From NCBI GenBank assembly GCA_964476045.1, contig CAYYYJ010000015.1, positions 1 through 24,084 of the forward strand: a stretch of 24,084 nt of DNA. The letters are read 5' to 3'. Both the position numbers and the translations under genes were made by a program. This DNA comes from CAYYYJ01 sp964476045. GTDB lineage: Archaea; Aenigmatarchaeota; Aenigmatarchaeia; QMZP01; JACQNV01. Below are positions 15,113 through 23,957 of this stretch, one piece after another; position 1 is the first letter of the stretch; each line of letters opens with the position of its first letter. The notes under the pieces are model-generated. The model did no database searches. It was not told where the DNA came from and saw only the letters and a program-made list of their open reading frames with translations.

Positions 15113-16542
15113 TTTACAGCCTTTGTTTTATTAGAGCCTTTTATTTTTACATAGAAAATTAGAGAGAGAGTTATAATTATTAAGACTATAGCCATTACAA
15201 TGATCAGGGGGTCTATACTTCTAGTAGATTTTATCTCCGGCCTATTTTTCGTTTGGTTGGATACTACTTTTCCAAGGTCTCCTCCAAAAACCTGGCCTTT
15301 CGCCTGCTCAAGCAAACTCAATAACGCCTGATACTCCTCTACGTTTATGCCATTTTCTCTATAGCTTTTAAGGAAATCCCTTATCTTCGCATCTATAACA
15401 GGCCTTAGTTCAGGGGATACCTTATCTCGTATATCAGACCAATATGACTTAATGTTTGCTTCTGTATCTCTAAAAGACAAATAAGACTTTACTGATTTCT
15501 CATCATTTCCTTTGGCTATAAACCCTATTTCAAAATTTCCTGCGGAGATTGTCTGCGGCGTTATGTTTATCAGGAACTCTTTTTTGCCTTGGCTTTCTAT
15601 TATAGCTTTAGATTTTTCAAAATCAGATACCAGCCCATCCGGGAGCTTCAGCTCCAAAGAAAATTCCTGACTATCCCCATAGTTTTCTATAACTGCACTA
15701 TAAGGTACTGGTTTTGTGTCATAAGCTGAATAGCTTTGGGGGGTTACATATAGATACCAGCCTTGTAAACCCAAGCTGTCTACCATCAGCGTTGAGCTTA
15801 TCTCTTTTCTGCAGAAAGGGATTTTTTTCGAGTCGCAATAAGTTCCATTAACAACAACATCAGCTGTTAGCGTCAAAGGATAATTTCCTTGTTTTAAACG
15901 GGGGACCTCAAAATCAAAAGTAGTCCATTTTCTTGGCTCAAGCCTTACCGTCTGGGTTTTCGGTTCTACATCTACATCGCTCTTGACATTTAACTCCAAA
16001 TCAAGCTTGTTTTGGGAGTAGAGCCTTATCGGTACTTTTCCCGGCTTGTCTTTACTTAGGGGAATTCTGTCGCCATACTGGAAAGAAAGATCAAAAAGTT
16101 TTTCATCCTTTATTATGAAATCGCAGATATTTGTTTCTGGCCTCCCAATTGCTATTTTAGTATCATCTGAAAATATGCAGAAACCCCCGCTTACTGTTTC
16201 TGAACTGCCTTTGGAGGAGGATAGTGTTATACTGTAATTAGAATAGTCTCCGTCCTTCATTCCAGAGGAGAGGAAACACAAAGGCACATTGACTGGATTG
16301 TATGGAGATGTCAGGACGTCTATAAACTTGAGATTTGCAGTGGCTTCAGTTGAAATATTTATTGTAACCCTATCTTCATCATACAAATTTACATCAGAGG
16401 GAAGCCTTATGTTTATGCATTTTGAGGAGTCTGGCTGAAGAGTGAAATAGAAATTATTTTTTAATTCTCTGGCTTCAGATAAAGAAATAATTGACAACAA
16501 CCCTATAACTACAACTATTATGCAGACCTTTTTATTTATCAT
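15106..16542 (-). CDS. secreted type I membrane protein, paralogue of the gene at 22516-23868
   Basis: A 478-aa exported protein with a signal peptide (about 1-24, IIVVVIGLLSIISLSEA), a beta-rich ectodomain and a C-terminal anchor (about 445-468). It shares a layout and motifs with the 450-aa protein at the other end of the cluster: LQPDSSKCINIRLP near the N-terminus, spaced Cys residues (VPLCF, GGFCIF), and YSAVIENYGDSQEFSLELKL in an Ig-like domain. A short helical segment (TEANIKSYWSDIRDKVSPEL) precedes the anchor. Function unknown; probably a cell-surface adhesin or stalk. A strong Shine-Dalgarno site (minus-strand GGAGG, 16549-16553) lies 6 nt before the ATG, inside the truncated HEPN frame upstream. 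Confidence 0.72.
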   Translation of the reverse strand: MINKKVCIIVVVIGLLSIISLSEARELKNNFYFTLQPDSSKCINIRLPSDVNLYDEDRVTINISTEATANLKFIDVLTSPYNPVNVPLCFLSSGMKDGDYSNYSITLSSSKGSSETVSGGFCIFSDDTKIAIGRPETNICDFIIKDEKLFDLSFQYGDRIPLSKDKPGKVPIRLYSQNKLDLELNVKSDVDVEPKTQTVRLEPRKWTTFDFEVPRLKQGNYPLTLTADVVVNGTYCDSKKIPFCRKEISSTLMVDSLGLQGWYLYVTPQSYSAYDTKPVPYSAVIENYGDSQEFSLELKLPDGLVSDFEKSKAIIESQGKKEFLINITPQTISAGNFEIGFIAKGNDEKSVKSYLSFRDTEANIKSYWSDIRDKVSPELRPVIDAKIRDFLKSYRENGINVEEYQALLSLLEQAKGQVFGGDLGKVVSNQTKNRPEIKSTRSIDPLIIVMAIVLIIITLSLIFYVKIKGSNKTKAVNY

Positions 16543-16675
16543 AAACAGCCTCCAGTAAAATTTTTTTTAAACTATCTCTATAAAGCGAGCTCTCAGATTT
16601 CCTAAGATAAGTCTCTTTTATTTCTTCACTTGGGTCGACCAACTGCAATTTGCCATGCCTCCTTAGCTTAATCAA
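16532..16675 (-). pseudogene. truncated HEPN toxin gene following a wHTH-MNT gene
   Basis: A 47-codon frame starts at a TTG overlapping the last 8 nt of the nucleotidyltransferase gene, a coupling typical of toxin-antitoxin operons. It reads LIKLRRHGKLQLVDPSEEIK, then ETYLRKSESSLYRDSLKKIL and LEAVYDK, and stops inside the start of the next gene. GKL.LV.PSEEIK..YL.KSESSL is the N-terminus I associate with HEPN proteins that follow wHTH-nucleotidyltransferases in DPANN archaea. In those the next part carries the helical bundle and the RxxxxH active site; here it is absent. The loss of most of the domain indicates an inactivated toxin. Confidence 0.55.
16549..16553 (-). promoter_or_regulatory. 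ribosome binding site of the 478-aa surface gene
   Basis: Minus-strand GGAGG, 6 nt before the ATG at 16542. It shows that this gene is translated from a leadered or polycistronic mRNA, unlike most genes here. Confidence 0.65.
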
Positions 16676-17216
16676 AAAATTTATTTTTTTCATAAAAGAG
16701 CTCTGCACCTTTTATTATCACGTGGTTTTTTTCTATTTCCTTTATTAAAAGACTGTTCTTGTCATAAGGGCCTGTTTTCACGCTTAGCTTAGAATCCAAA
16801 TTTTCCAACTCTTTTTTTAACATCCTGTTTTTCGTATCTATGTAAATATCTATGTCGCTATCGCGCGTTGCTGTGCCCTTTGCGTATGAACCGAATAAAA
16901 TTGCCATTTTTATTCGCCCAGTTTTTTGTATTTTATTAACCACGCCCTTCAGGCTACTGTATTTTTTAAGCAGTTTGAGGAGCTTATAGTTTTCAGATAT
17001 GATTAAATAGGCCCGCGCCTCGTCGGTTTTCTTTAAAAAGAATACCTTGTTTTTTCCCTCTTCCCTAAAATCGACTATGTTTTCCCCCCGGAGCGCATTT
17101 ATTTTTCTGGACACCATCATGTGGTTCGTTTTAAGTTCTTTGGCTAGGTCCCTCACATGGCTATTTTTCTTGGTCAATTGGTTCACTATTTCAAGCTTGT
17201 AATCTTTCTGTTCCAT
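16668..17216 (-). CDS. winged-helix plus nucleotidyltransferase protein (MNT antitoxin type)
   Basis: An 182-aa two-domain protein. Residues about 3-65 are a winged helix-turn-helix (VRDLAKELKTNHMMVSRKIN, then a wing ending NKVFFL), and about 90-180 is a minimal nucleotidyltransferase with Gly109-Ser110 in LFGSYAKGTATRDSDIDIYID and Asp121-x-Asp123. Proteins with this fusion pair with a HEPN toxin in DPANN archaea; the following HEPN frame is truncated, so this may be an orphan antitoxin that still acts as a regulator. An ATG at 17225 is also in frame, but the TATA box at 17241-17247 is 28 nt from the ATG at 17216, so I prefer MEQKDYK as the start. It interrupts the surface-gene cluster on the same strand. 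Confidence 0.82.
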   Translation of the reverse strand: MEQKDYKLEIVNQLTKKNSHVRDLAKELKTNHMMVSRKINALRGENIVDFREEGKNKVFFLKKTDEARAYLIISENYKLLKLLKKYSSLKGVVNKIQKTGRIKMAILFGSYAKGTATRDSDIDIYIDTKNRMLKKELENLDSKLSVKTGPYDKNSLLIKEIEKNHVIIKGAELFYEKNKFFD

Positions 17217-17240
17217 ATGTAACATATTTGTTCCATCAGG

Positions 17241-17247
17241 TTATAAA
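17241..17247 (-). promoter_or_regulatory. TATA box of the wHTH-nucleotidyltransferase gene
   Basis: Minus-strand TTTATAA centred 28 nt before the ATG at 17216 and only 19 nt before the alternative ATG at 17225. The spacing selects 17216. Confidence 0.5.
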
Positions 17248-17261
17248 TGTTTATTGCCCGA

Positions 17262-19655
17262 TTATCCACAATTTTCTGTGTAATTCAGGAACCTGAACTG
17301 GTCCTGTATTTTCTCCGAGCCAGGCCCTGGATCGCAGGTCACGAATATGTCTAATGGCGCATTTTCTTCCTGTGTGTCAAACAACTTAGACGCATTTGCG
17401 TTAAACAATTGGTTTATGCCAGTTGTATTGTAAACTCTGTATCCTAATTGCTTGTTGTCTGTTTCGTTTCTGTTGACCCAGTAATAGGAAGTTGTGTTTG
17501 TTTGGTTGCAGGTCGGGCCGAATATCCTGTTATCCCTGTTTGTCTGCCATTTTTGGGAACTAAAATCGCATAGCGGCCTTGTATCATTATTGAAACCAAA
17601 CCAGAGGTCCTGGCATCCAAAAGCTTCAAAGTTATAAAAGGCTTTCACATTTTCGTCTGCGCAGACTTTGTCTGATTGGCCTGTCACAGACCCTCTTGCG
17701 AAGATCAGGTTTGCAGTTGCTTTTTTGAACTCTATTTCTTTCTTTGCTTCTATCTGGCCTATTTTCTGCCTTGCATAATCCAGGGTTTTTTTCTGTTTTC
17801 CACAAGCACTGCCAACTTGACGCATTGCCAATGAAGCTTTCCCTGCCGCGCCCTCGGACATTATAGGCGGGGCTTTCGAGTAAGGATCAAAACCTTTGAA
17901 CCTACCGCCGTCAATATAGCTTGGCGCCGCTGGGATAGATGCTAAAGAACCTACCTGCAGTATAAGTTGAACAACCGTTAGAACGTTATACAAAGTAGAA
18001 ACTTGTGAGACCAGATCTGTGTAAGCAATACCACCCAATAGAATTCCTAAAAACGATCCAACTACACCAACAACTTCTCCTGTGCTAAGAGGTTCGCCCT
18101 GACAGAGCCTGAGGGCTATCTTTGCTAGGTTAAGTAAAAGTAGTACTATATTTAAAATAATTGATAATAATGTTATTCCTACTGCACATGCACCTGTAAG
18201 AGCACCTAAAGTGACTATAGACGTACCTACACAGTATACAGTTATAATAGTTAAATACACGCTAATTGCGAAAGATATCCACGTTATTGTTGCAGTTACA
18301 TCCTGTAAAGTTCTTAGTGTACGTTTCGCGCTTTTTACTATGTCTTGCACGTCCCGCAATTCTGAGAAATCTGCTCCTAGCGCATTTATTTCAAGCGATG
18401 TCGAATTGGTTATCTCGATTGACTCTGTTCCGTTTGATGTGAGCACGTTCATGTACATACCCATGAACAAAGTCCTGGCCTCAGACTTGCTTCTTATATT
18501 CGTAAGCTCCGGGAGCTCCATGCTGCATTCATAATCAGAGACATTGTATGTTGGCGGACGTGTCAGATCTGAGATAGACAACCCATATTGAGCCAGATTC
18601 TGCGGTGTGCAGATTGGCTTGTAAGTTTGAGGCTGCGTTTCATTCCCATTGTTCATTTCAAAATAGAAAGAGCCGGAAGATATCGAGTAATTTACTGGCG
18701 CATTGACTATATGGAATTTCAGGTCCAGAAGTGTCGGCTGGCAAGTTGCGTTTGGTCCGAACTCCAAACCAGCAATCACGCAAGGTATTTTTTCTGGGTC
18801 TATTTCATCGATAATTAATCTTGCTTCTGTTTTCTTTGTGCAGCCTGCCCTTCCTGCTATCTGTCCATCAGGGCACGTACAGTCATACCAGCAAGTTTGA
18901 TAATTCTCCCCTATCGAACATACAGAGTCGCCGCATCTCCTAGGCACATTGTAGAAAGTTATTGGAGAATAAATTCGCCCATCAACTGGGAATGCGAAAA
19001 TATAGCCGTCATCTTTTTGCAACTCAGAATTTAGTTTTGAATTTACTAAACTTATATTTTCTATTGAACCTTTTTTCTGAGCGATCCCTGTAGCCTGGTA
19101 TATTTTTTTGCCTTTGAAGTCGACTTTTTGCATGAAGCTTACAGGTATCATCCCGTAAGTCTGGATAAAGTTCTTTGTGTCATTTGAATTTACAGAAGAG
19201 TAGACATCGATTTCTCCTGGATCAGAGTTTTGGACCAATCCGTTTTCTATGCCAATCCAGTCAGCAAGCCAGCTTTGGTTTGTTTTTATTATGCTGGCTA
19301 TTCCTGACTTCCCGTTAATCTCTATATCCTGCTGTTTTAGAAGGGTGTCAACTTTTGTTCCAAAACTGATAGGAAGAGTAGAAAGGCAATCAACTATGTT
19401 TTTATCTTTGCACAGATAGAGCAGAGCAGATTCGATTGGAGACCCTTGAACACTGCCGATATCGATCTTTACTTTTCCGTTTTCAATTGTGCTAAGCTTC
19501 CTTTTCAGGAACTGGTCTAGGTCCAATTTTATGTTCTCTGTCGAATTCTGGGTTATTATGTTTATGCTTACAGCATTGGCTGTGGTTGCATTAATGAGTA
19601 AAAAGATCGTTGCTAAGACCGAGATACATAATAGATAGTAGGTTATTTTTTCCAT
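17262..19655 (-). CDS. large multi-spanning surface protein with Cys-rich motif
   Basis: A 797-aa membrane protein. An N-terminal signal peptide (about 1-28, ending TTANA) precedes an ectodomain with a Cys-rich motif at about 241-272 (CGDSVCSIGENYQTCWYDC, then further Cys). This resembles the CGDGxCxxGENCxxCxxDC module of archaeal and bacterial surface proteins, with one Cys replaced by Tyr. Another beta-rich, glycosylation-prone stretch follows to about 440. Four hydrophobic segments lie at about 455-478, 485-513, 527-545 and 555-575, and a Cys-rich C-terminal part (600-797) is again outside. Function unknown. It starts 2 nt after the stop of the 927-aa gene, so the two are co-transcribed and probably act together at the cell surface. 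Confidence 0.72.
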   Translation of the reverse strand: MEKITYYLLCISVLATIFLLINATTANAVSINIITQNSTENIKLDLDQFLKRKLSTIENGKVKIDIGSVQGSPIESALLYLCKDKNIVDCLSTLPISFGTKVDTLLKQQDIEINGKSGIASIIKTNQSWLADWIGIENGLVQNSDPGEIDVYSSVNSNDTKNFIQTYGMIPVSFMQKVDFKGKKIYQATGIAQKKGSIENISLVNSKLNSELQKDDGYIFAFPVDGRIYSPITFYNVPRRCGDSVCSIGENYQTCWYDCTCPDGQIAGRAGCTKKTEARLIIDEIDPEKIPCVIAGLEFGPNATCQPTLLDLKFHIVNAPVNYSISSGSFYFEMNNGNETQPQTYKPICTPQNLAQYGLSISDLTRPPTYNVSDYECSMELPELTNIRSKSEARTLFMGMYMNVLTSNGTESIEITNSTSLEINALGADFSELRDVQDIVKSAKRTLRTLQDVTATITWISFAISVYLTIITVYCVGTSIVTLGALTGACAVGITLLSIILNIVLLLLNLAKIALRLCQGEPLSTGEVVGVVGSFLGILLGGIAYTDLVSQVSTLYNVLTVVQLILQVGSLASIPAAPSYIDGGRFKGFDPYSKAPPIMSEGAAGKASLAMRQVGSACGKQKKTLDYARQKIGQIEAKKEIEFKKATANLIFARGSVTGQSDKVCADENVKAFYNFEAFGCQDLWFGFNNDTRPLCDFSSQKWQTNRDNRIFGPTCNQTNTTSYYWVNRNETDNKQLGYRVYNTTGINQLFNANASKLFDTQEENAPLDIFVTCDPGPGSEKIQDQFRFLNYTENCG

Positions 19656-19657
19656 AG

Positions 19658-22441
19658 TTATGTAGGATAGGGATTACTATATCCCATATTATAGTCAGAC
19701 CAGTAGTCAGCCCATTTCAAATTATATGGCGTACAGTCGCTTGACCTATACATCCACTCAGGCATTTCTTCGCACCTGGCCCTCTGCAGGCTCCTCCCCT
19801 TAGACGAGCCTATCCAATGGATAAACTGGCATTTTTCGTCAGGCGTTGATTTTGTGAGAGGCTGGACATCACAATACTTTTTGACTGTTGGGACCAGGTT
19901 GCTAAAATCGTAATCCATCATTTTTCCGTCAGCTGTGTAATCCATAAAAGGCATGAATGCGTTTATGTAGATTTCTTTGTCGTTTTCAGTTATTTCTGCA
20001 TCGAATTTGGATACGCCGTTAACTAGCATATCCTGTTCAAAAGAAAAGTATCTTTTACAGTCTCCGAAGAAACCAAAACGTTTGCAGAATTGCTTGTAAT
20101 ACTTTACTTTCTTGGAAACTTTTACTTCAACATCATATTTTCCAGGCGGCAGGTAATCAATAACTATGGAAGATGCGCCTTTTTTACCTGGATTTTTAAA
20201 AACTGTTGGAGTGCTACTCGTGTCTGAGGTCTCGTTCACAGGTGATCCTGGAACTAGAGGGTCTGAAGAGATATTGATCTTCACAATTGCGGAAAATTTA
20301 GCTAATTGGTTTGGCTTTAAAATAGCAGACCATAGAAGCTTGGTCGAGGAGTTGCCGTTGCTTGTAGAAAAGCTTATTGGAGATAAGGTAGAATTTTCTG
20401 ATCCTGATATGAATTTAGTTTCCGCGGAATTCGCTATGTGAAGCTCGACTGACGAGAGATCTTTTTGGTAGGTGTTGTTTATTATAAAATCGATGGAAAC
20501 ATTAGCCTGCGTATCTGTTACATTTATCTCTTTCAGGAATTCCTTTATGAAGGATTCTTGTTTTCCGTCCACATATGTTTTTGTAATGTTAGCCTCGATT
20601 GCGTAATAGTCTTTAGTTGCGAACTGGTCTGTGGAATTATAGTCTATTTTTATCGGAGGCGCGCCGTTGGTTATTAAAACTTTTATCGGGTTCCAAGACC
20701 GTTGGTTTTTAGGCGTGAAAATCACGTATATTGGATCACTATCTGATGGCTGCGTATTTAGAGTAAATCCGAAACCTTCCTGATAATTTTCATAGAATCC
20801 TTTTCGTAGATTAGCTAAAACATATCTGCCTAGATCGCCTGTTCGATAATATTGGGTAAAAGGGATCCAGAAATCAGGTTTCACAATAACCTTGTTGAAA
20901 TGGAAAGTTATTGCAGGGGATTTCTGAAGCGTGATGCTCTTATTTAGATTTGATGTGCCAACAACATCATATACAGAATTATACTTTGGGTTGTATGCGA
21001 CCATTTCTGAAATTCCGCAAGGCGTTTTCCCGCTGGTTATTCCGTTGCGGTCTGTTAATCCCAATAAGCACGGGCCGAAAGAGACTTTGGTGTCTGGTAT
21101 AGCTGTCCCGTTAGTATCCTGCACGAAGATTTTGGCTGAGCATTGCTTGTCTGCACAAGGATCCTCTAGATCTGTGAAGTTCCCTTTGTAATTACAGTTT
21201 CCTATCTTGTTTGCTTCTATTGAAGAGTAGGTTGCAAAATCGAATTCGAAGTCGCCTGATTTTACTGATGTAATTATAGGCATGTCTAAATTGTATTCTA
21301 TATCAAAAGAAAGCAGGCACTTCGGGACCCAGTCATAAAGGGATCTCGAGTTTATCAAAGCTATCGGCGCGTCAGGAGACCCGAAATTTTTATTGTTTAC
21401 ATCAGAACCTCTCTTAAAGCTCACTTGCAGATCAGGATAAGTATTGTTGTTGACAGAGGGTATATAATAATCTAAATATTTTCTTTTATCGACAGGCTGG
21501 CCTGGGATGAACTGATCTTCCAGATATCCGCGGATTTCCAATTTCTGGTTCTCAGTCATGTTATAAGTAAGGTTTTCATATGCTGTCAGGAAAAGCTCTT
21601 TACCTTCTGGATCCAGGCTGTTATTCAGATAATCGTCTAACGTTTTCCTTTCAGGCGATGGCGGTGCATGCTCCCACAAAATTGTTTTAGATAGAGCGTA
21701 GTCTACCAGCTTCTGCGCTTCTTTTTGGAGCTCTGGAGCTGTTCTTATTATAGATTCCCCGCATTTGCCGAGTATGCCGAGCGTTGGGAAATTTTTCTGG
21801 TTTGCGTGATAAAAAAGCGATGCTATAAATTTTTCGAAGTGCCTGATTTGGGAATTATCTTTTACAAAATCAGAGGCGAAGCTGTAGATCCTTCCTAGAT
21901 TGACTGGAATTGTTATTTTGTAGGGCATTTCTAGAGGGAAGCCTTCCAAAAACGTTGGAAGATATACATCAGCAATGATATCGTTGTCCCTTACAACTAC
22001 ATCGACATCCTGAGGATTTATTCTATTTAATTTTATTTCCTTTCCATACTTTGCCTGAAAGTCCTTAACATCAAGCGAGTTTATTTTGTTTACAAGGCCT
22101 GTTTTTATGTTGTTGGTTATTTGGTCAAGGGTTGGGATGAAGTTGTTTTGGCAGACACCCCAATAAGGGACTTTTTGCCCTGCAAAATTTATTGTTTCAA
22201 CGCTGGGGTTTAGATAGCCGCCTTGCTTGCCTATTTGGGAAACTATTTCAGAACCTGTTGACTGTATTAGCCTCTCCATGTCAGACTTTAGAGAGAGCTT
22301 TAGCTGTGCTATATTAGCTGGCTCAGGCTTGACAAGGAAATTCTGGGAGACTACTACGATCACGGTGGCAGAAACAATAACTAGAGCCAGCACGATCACT
22401 ATTTCAGTTTGGCCTTTCAGGCTCCTATTGGTATTATACAT
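19658..22441 (-). CDS. large exported protein with class III (pilin-like) signal
   Basis: A 927-aa protein with a short charged N-terminus, SLKG|QTEIVIVLALVIV, a class III-like signal predicted to be cut after Gly10 by an archaeal prepilin peptidase, followed by a 20-residue hydrophobic helix. The region after it (TGSEIVSQIGKQGGYLNP and KVPYWGVC) resembles a family common in DPANN genomes that typically begins KKGQVTIFIIIG and has an IGLQGGY motif. Later parts include a Cys-bearing segment that looks like a carboxypeptidase-regulatory-like fold (about 440-500: IFVQDTNGTAIPDTKVSF) and beta-rich domains. No enzymatic motif was recognised. Role inferred: a surface or pilus-like structural protein. 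It precedes the 797-aa gene by 2 nt and follows the 450-aa gene after 74 nt. Confidence 0.75.
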   Translation of the reverse strand: MYNTNRSLKGQTEIVIVLALVIVSATVIVVVSQNFLVKPEPANIAQLKLSLKSDMERLIQSTGSEIVSQIGKQGGYLNPSVETINFAGQKVPYWGVCQNNFIPTLDQITNNIKTGLVNKINSLDVKDFQAKYGKEIKLNRINPQDVDVVVRDNDIIADVYLPTFLEGFPLEMPYKITIPVNLGRIYSFASDFVKDNSQIRHFEKFIASLFYHANQKNFPTLGILGKCGESIIRTAPELQKEAQKLVDYALSKTILWEHAPPSPERKTLDDYLNNSLDPEGKELFLTAYENLTYNMTENQKLEIRGYLEDQFIPGQPVDKRKYLDYYIPSVNNNTYPDLQVSFKRGSDVNNKNFGSPDAPIALINSRSLYDWVPKCLLSFDIEYNLDMPIITSVKSGDFEFDFATYSSIEANKIGNCNYKGNFTDLEDPCADKQCSAKIFVQDTNGTAIPDTKVSFGPCLLGLTDRNGITSGKTPCGISEMVAYNPKYNSVYDVVGTSNLNKSITLQKSPAITFHFNKVIVKPDFWIPFTQYYRTGDLGRYVLANLRKGFYENYQEGFGFTLNTQPSDSDPIYVIFTPKNQRSWNPIKVLITNGAPPIKIDYNSTDQFATKDYYAIEANITKTYVDGKQESFIKEFLKEINVTDTQANVSIDFIINNTYQKDLSSVELHIANSAETKFISGSENSTLSPISFSTSNGNSSTKLLWSAILKPNQLAKFSAIVKINISSDPLVPGSPVNETSDTSSTPTVFKNPGKKGASSIVIDYLPPGKYDVEVKVSKKVKYYKQFCKRFGFFGDCKRYFSFEQDMLVNGVSKFDAEITENDKEIYINAFMPFMDYTADGKMMDYDFSNLVPTVKKYCDVQPLTKSTPDEKCQFIHWIGSSKGRSLQRARCEEMPEWMYRSSDCTPYNLKWADYWSDYNMGYSNPYPT

Positions 22442-22515
22442 ATTTAGAATATTTAGCTAAACTTAGATAAAAGCCATAACATAAGCTTATAATCAATATG
22501 TAGAAATAGGGCTCA

Positions 22516-23868
22516 TTACCTATTCTCTTCATCCCAATTCCCCTCAACCGAGACTTTTTTGCTTTTCTTGAACATGACGAATACAACTGCAATGACCACA
22601 ACAACGACTATCAGAATCATTGTGGTTAGGTCGAGGCCTTCTGGCTTAGCTGATTTTGAGGATTTTTTCTGATCAACTAGTTGGACAGATTCGTTCCCGC
22701 TAGATGGTTTGTTTGCCAGATCATTGAATGATTTTAAGTCGTCGGAAAGGCTGGAATCTCTTGTGTTGACAAGGACCGAGTTTATACTGTTCAAGGTGTT
22801 TGGATCCAAAACTTCTGTTATCTTTGCCCTGTTCAGATCACAGGAGGCTTCGTTCACAGAAAGCGTGGCCTGTACAGACTTGCTCACTTGGCCTTGAACT
22901 GCCACAGTGAAAGTGTATAGGCACTCTGACCCTTCAGGGTTGATCTGAATAGCGAGATCTTCAGAATTTCTTATTGTTTTTTTGGTTGTATTGAATGTTG
23001 AGTTCAGGCCTTTTGGAAGCTTTAATTCAATAGTATACTCTTTTTCCTCGCCGTAGTTTTTTATTTCAAGATAATACTTCACAGGCTGGGATCTCTTTGT
23101 TGTCGCAGACGTCGGCATCAGGCTTAATGTAAAGTTTCCAGATGCCTTTGCTGACTCAGGGATTTTTTGTGTTGTAAGTAGCGAGGAGGACGTTTTCGTG
23201 CAGCTTGGAACTGTGCATCCTTTAACAACTGCTTTCACATTAAGGATAGTGTCGCCTTTCAAAAGTATTTTGTCTTTTAAGAGCATCTTCTCCTGCGGCA
23301 CTGTAGTTAAGGTAAAAGTTTTCCCTGTTTCAGCGACTGTAACTTCAATATCCAGCTTTAGCGTAGAGTAGACCTCTATCTGGTATTCTGTCTCTTTGTT
23401 TAACTCCCCATAAATTATAGGATCGATTTTTATGTCAAAATACTTTTGGTTCAAGTTTACCACAGTGCACGGATTTCCTGAACCTGTGTCCTGGTCCTCT
23501 TGGGGGGCGACGCAGATTCCATAATTAAATTCTTTTTGCTTCCCTTTTGTGGAAATTGTGAATTTCACTTTTTTTGTCTCATTCACTTGCCTGCCAAAAG
23601 TGTTTATACAAATAGGGATGCTAGCCGGGTTTCCGGGATCTGTTAGGACAGTCGAACCTGAGAAATCGCACCACTCGCCACAGTCAGATGTCACATAGAA
23701 GCTGCTCAGCAGGCCAACTGCGCCGAAATCGTCTGGTACCTCGGTGCTTATACATTTTAGTGAATCTGGTTTTATTGCGAGGTTTGTCCCGTCTTTAAGG
23801 GCTGCTTGAGAGCCTGCTACTATAGCCAGAAATAAGAGGGAAGTTACGAGCAGTATGACTAATTTCAT
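22516..23868 (-). CDS. secreted type I membrane protein, paralogue of the gene at 15106-16542
   Basis: A 450-aa exported protein with a signal peptide (VILLVTSLLFLAIVAGSQA), beta-rich ectodomain with spaced Cys residues (CGEWCDF, IPICI, GICV, TVPSCT), and a C-terminal anchor at about 411-432 followed by a short charged tail. IKPDSLKCI matches LQPDSSKCI of the 478-aa protein, and YYLEIKNYGEEKEYTIELKLPKGL matches its YSAVIENYGDSQEFSLELKL. The two paralogues bracket the two large surface genes. Function unknown. A minus-strand TATA box (TTTAATAAG, 23894-23902) lies about 30 nt before the ATG, so this is probably the first gene of the surface operon. Confidence 0.73.
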   Translation of the reverse strand: MKLVILLVTSLLFLAIVAGSQAALKDGTNLAIKPDSLKCISTEVPDDFGAVGLLSSFYVTSDCGEWCDFSGSTVLTDPGNPASIPICINTFGRQVNETKKVKFTISTKGKQKEFNYGICVAPQEDQDTGSGNPCTVVNLNQKYFDIKIDPIIYGELNKETEYQIEVYSTLKLDIEVTVAETGKTFTLTTVPQEKMLLKDKILLKGDTILNVKAVVKGCTVPSCTKTSSSLLTTQKIPESAKASGNFTLSLMPTSATTKRSQPVKYYLEIKNYGEEKEYTIELKLPKGLNSTFNTTKKTIRNSEDLAIQINPEGSECLYTFTVAVQGQVSKSVQATLSVNEASCDLNRAKITEVLDPNTLNSINSVLVNTRDSSLSDDLKSFNDLANKPSSGNESVQLVDQKKSSKSAKPEGLDLTTMILIVVVVVIAVVFVMFKKSKKVSVEGNWDEENR

Positions 23869-23893
23869 AATTGTTATTATTTGGCTGAGGGCT

Positions 23894-23902
23894 CTTATTA
23901 AA
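23894..23902 (-). promoter_or_regulatory. TATA box of the surface-protein operon
   Basis: Minus-strand TTTAATAAG, about 30 nt before the ATG at 23868, in the same position as the other leaderless promoters. Confidence 0.45.
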
Positions 23903-23957
23903 GGAGATCCAATTGTTCTATTGGTAGGGCGCTTTTACCACAATCACTTAAGCCTTT

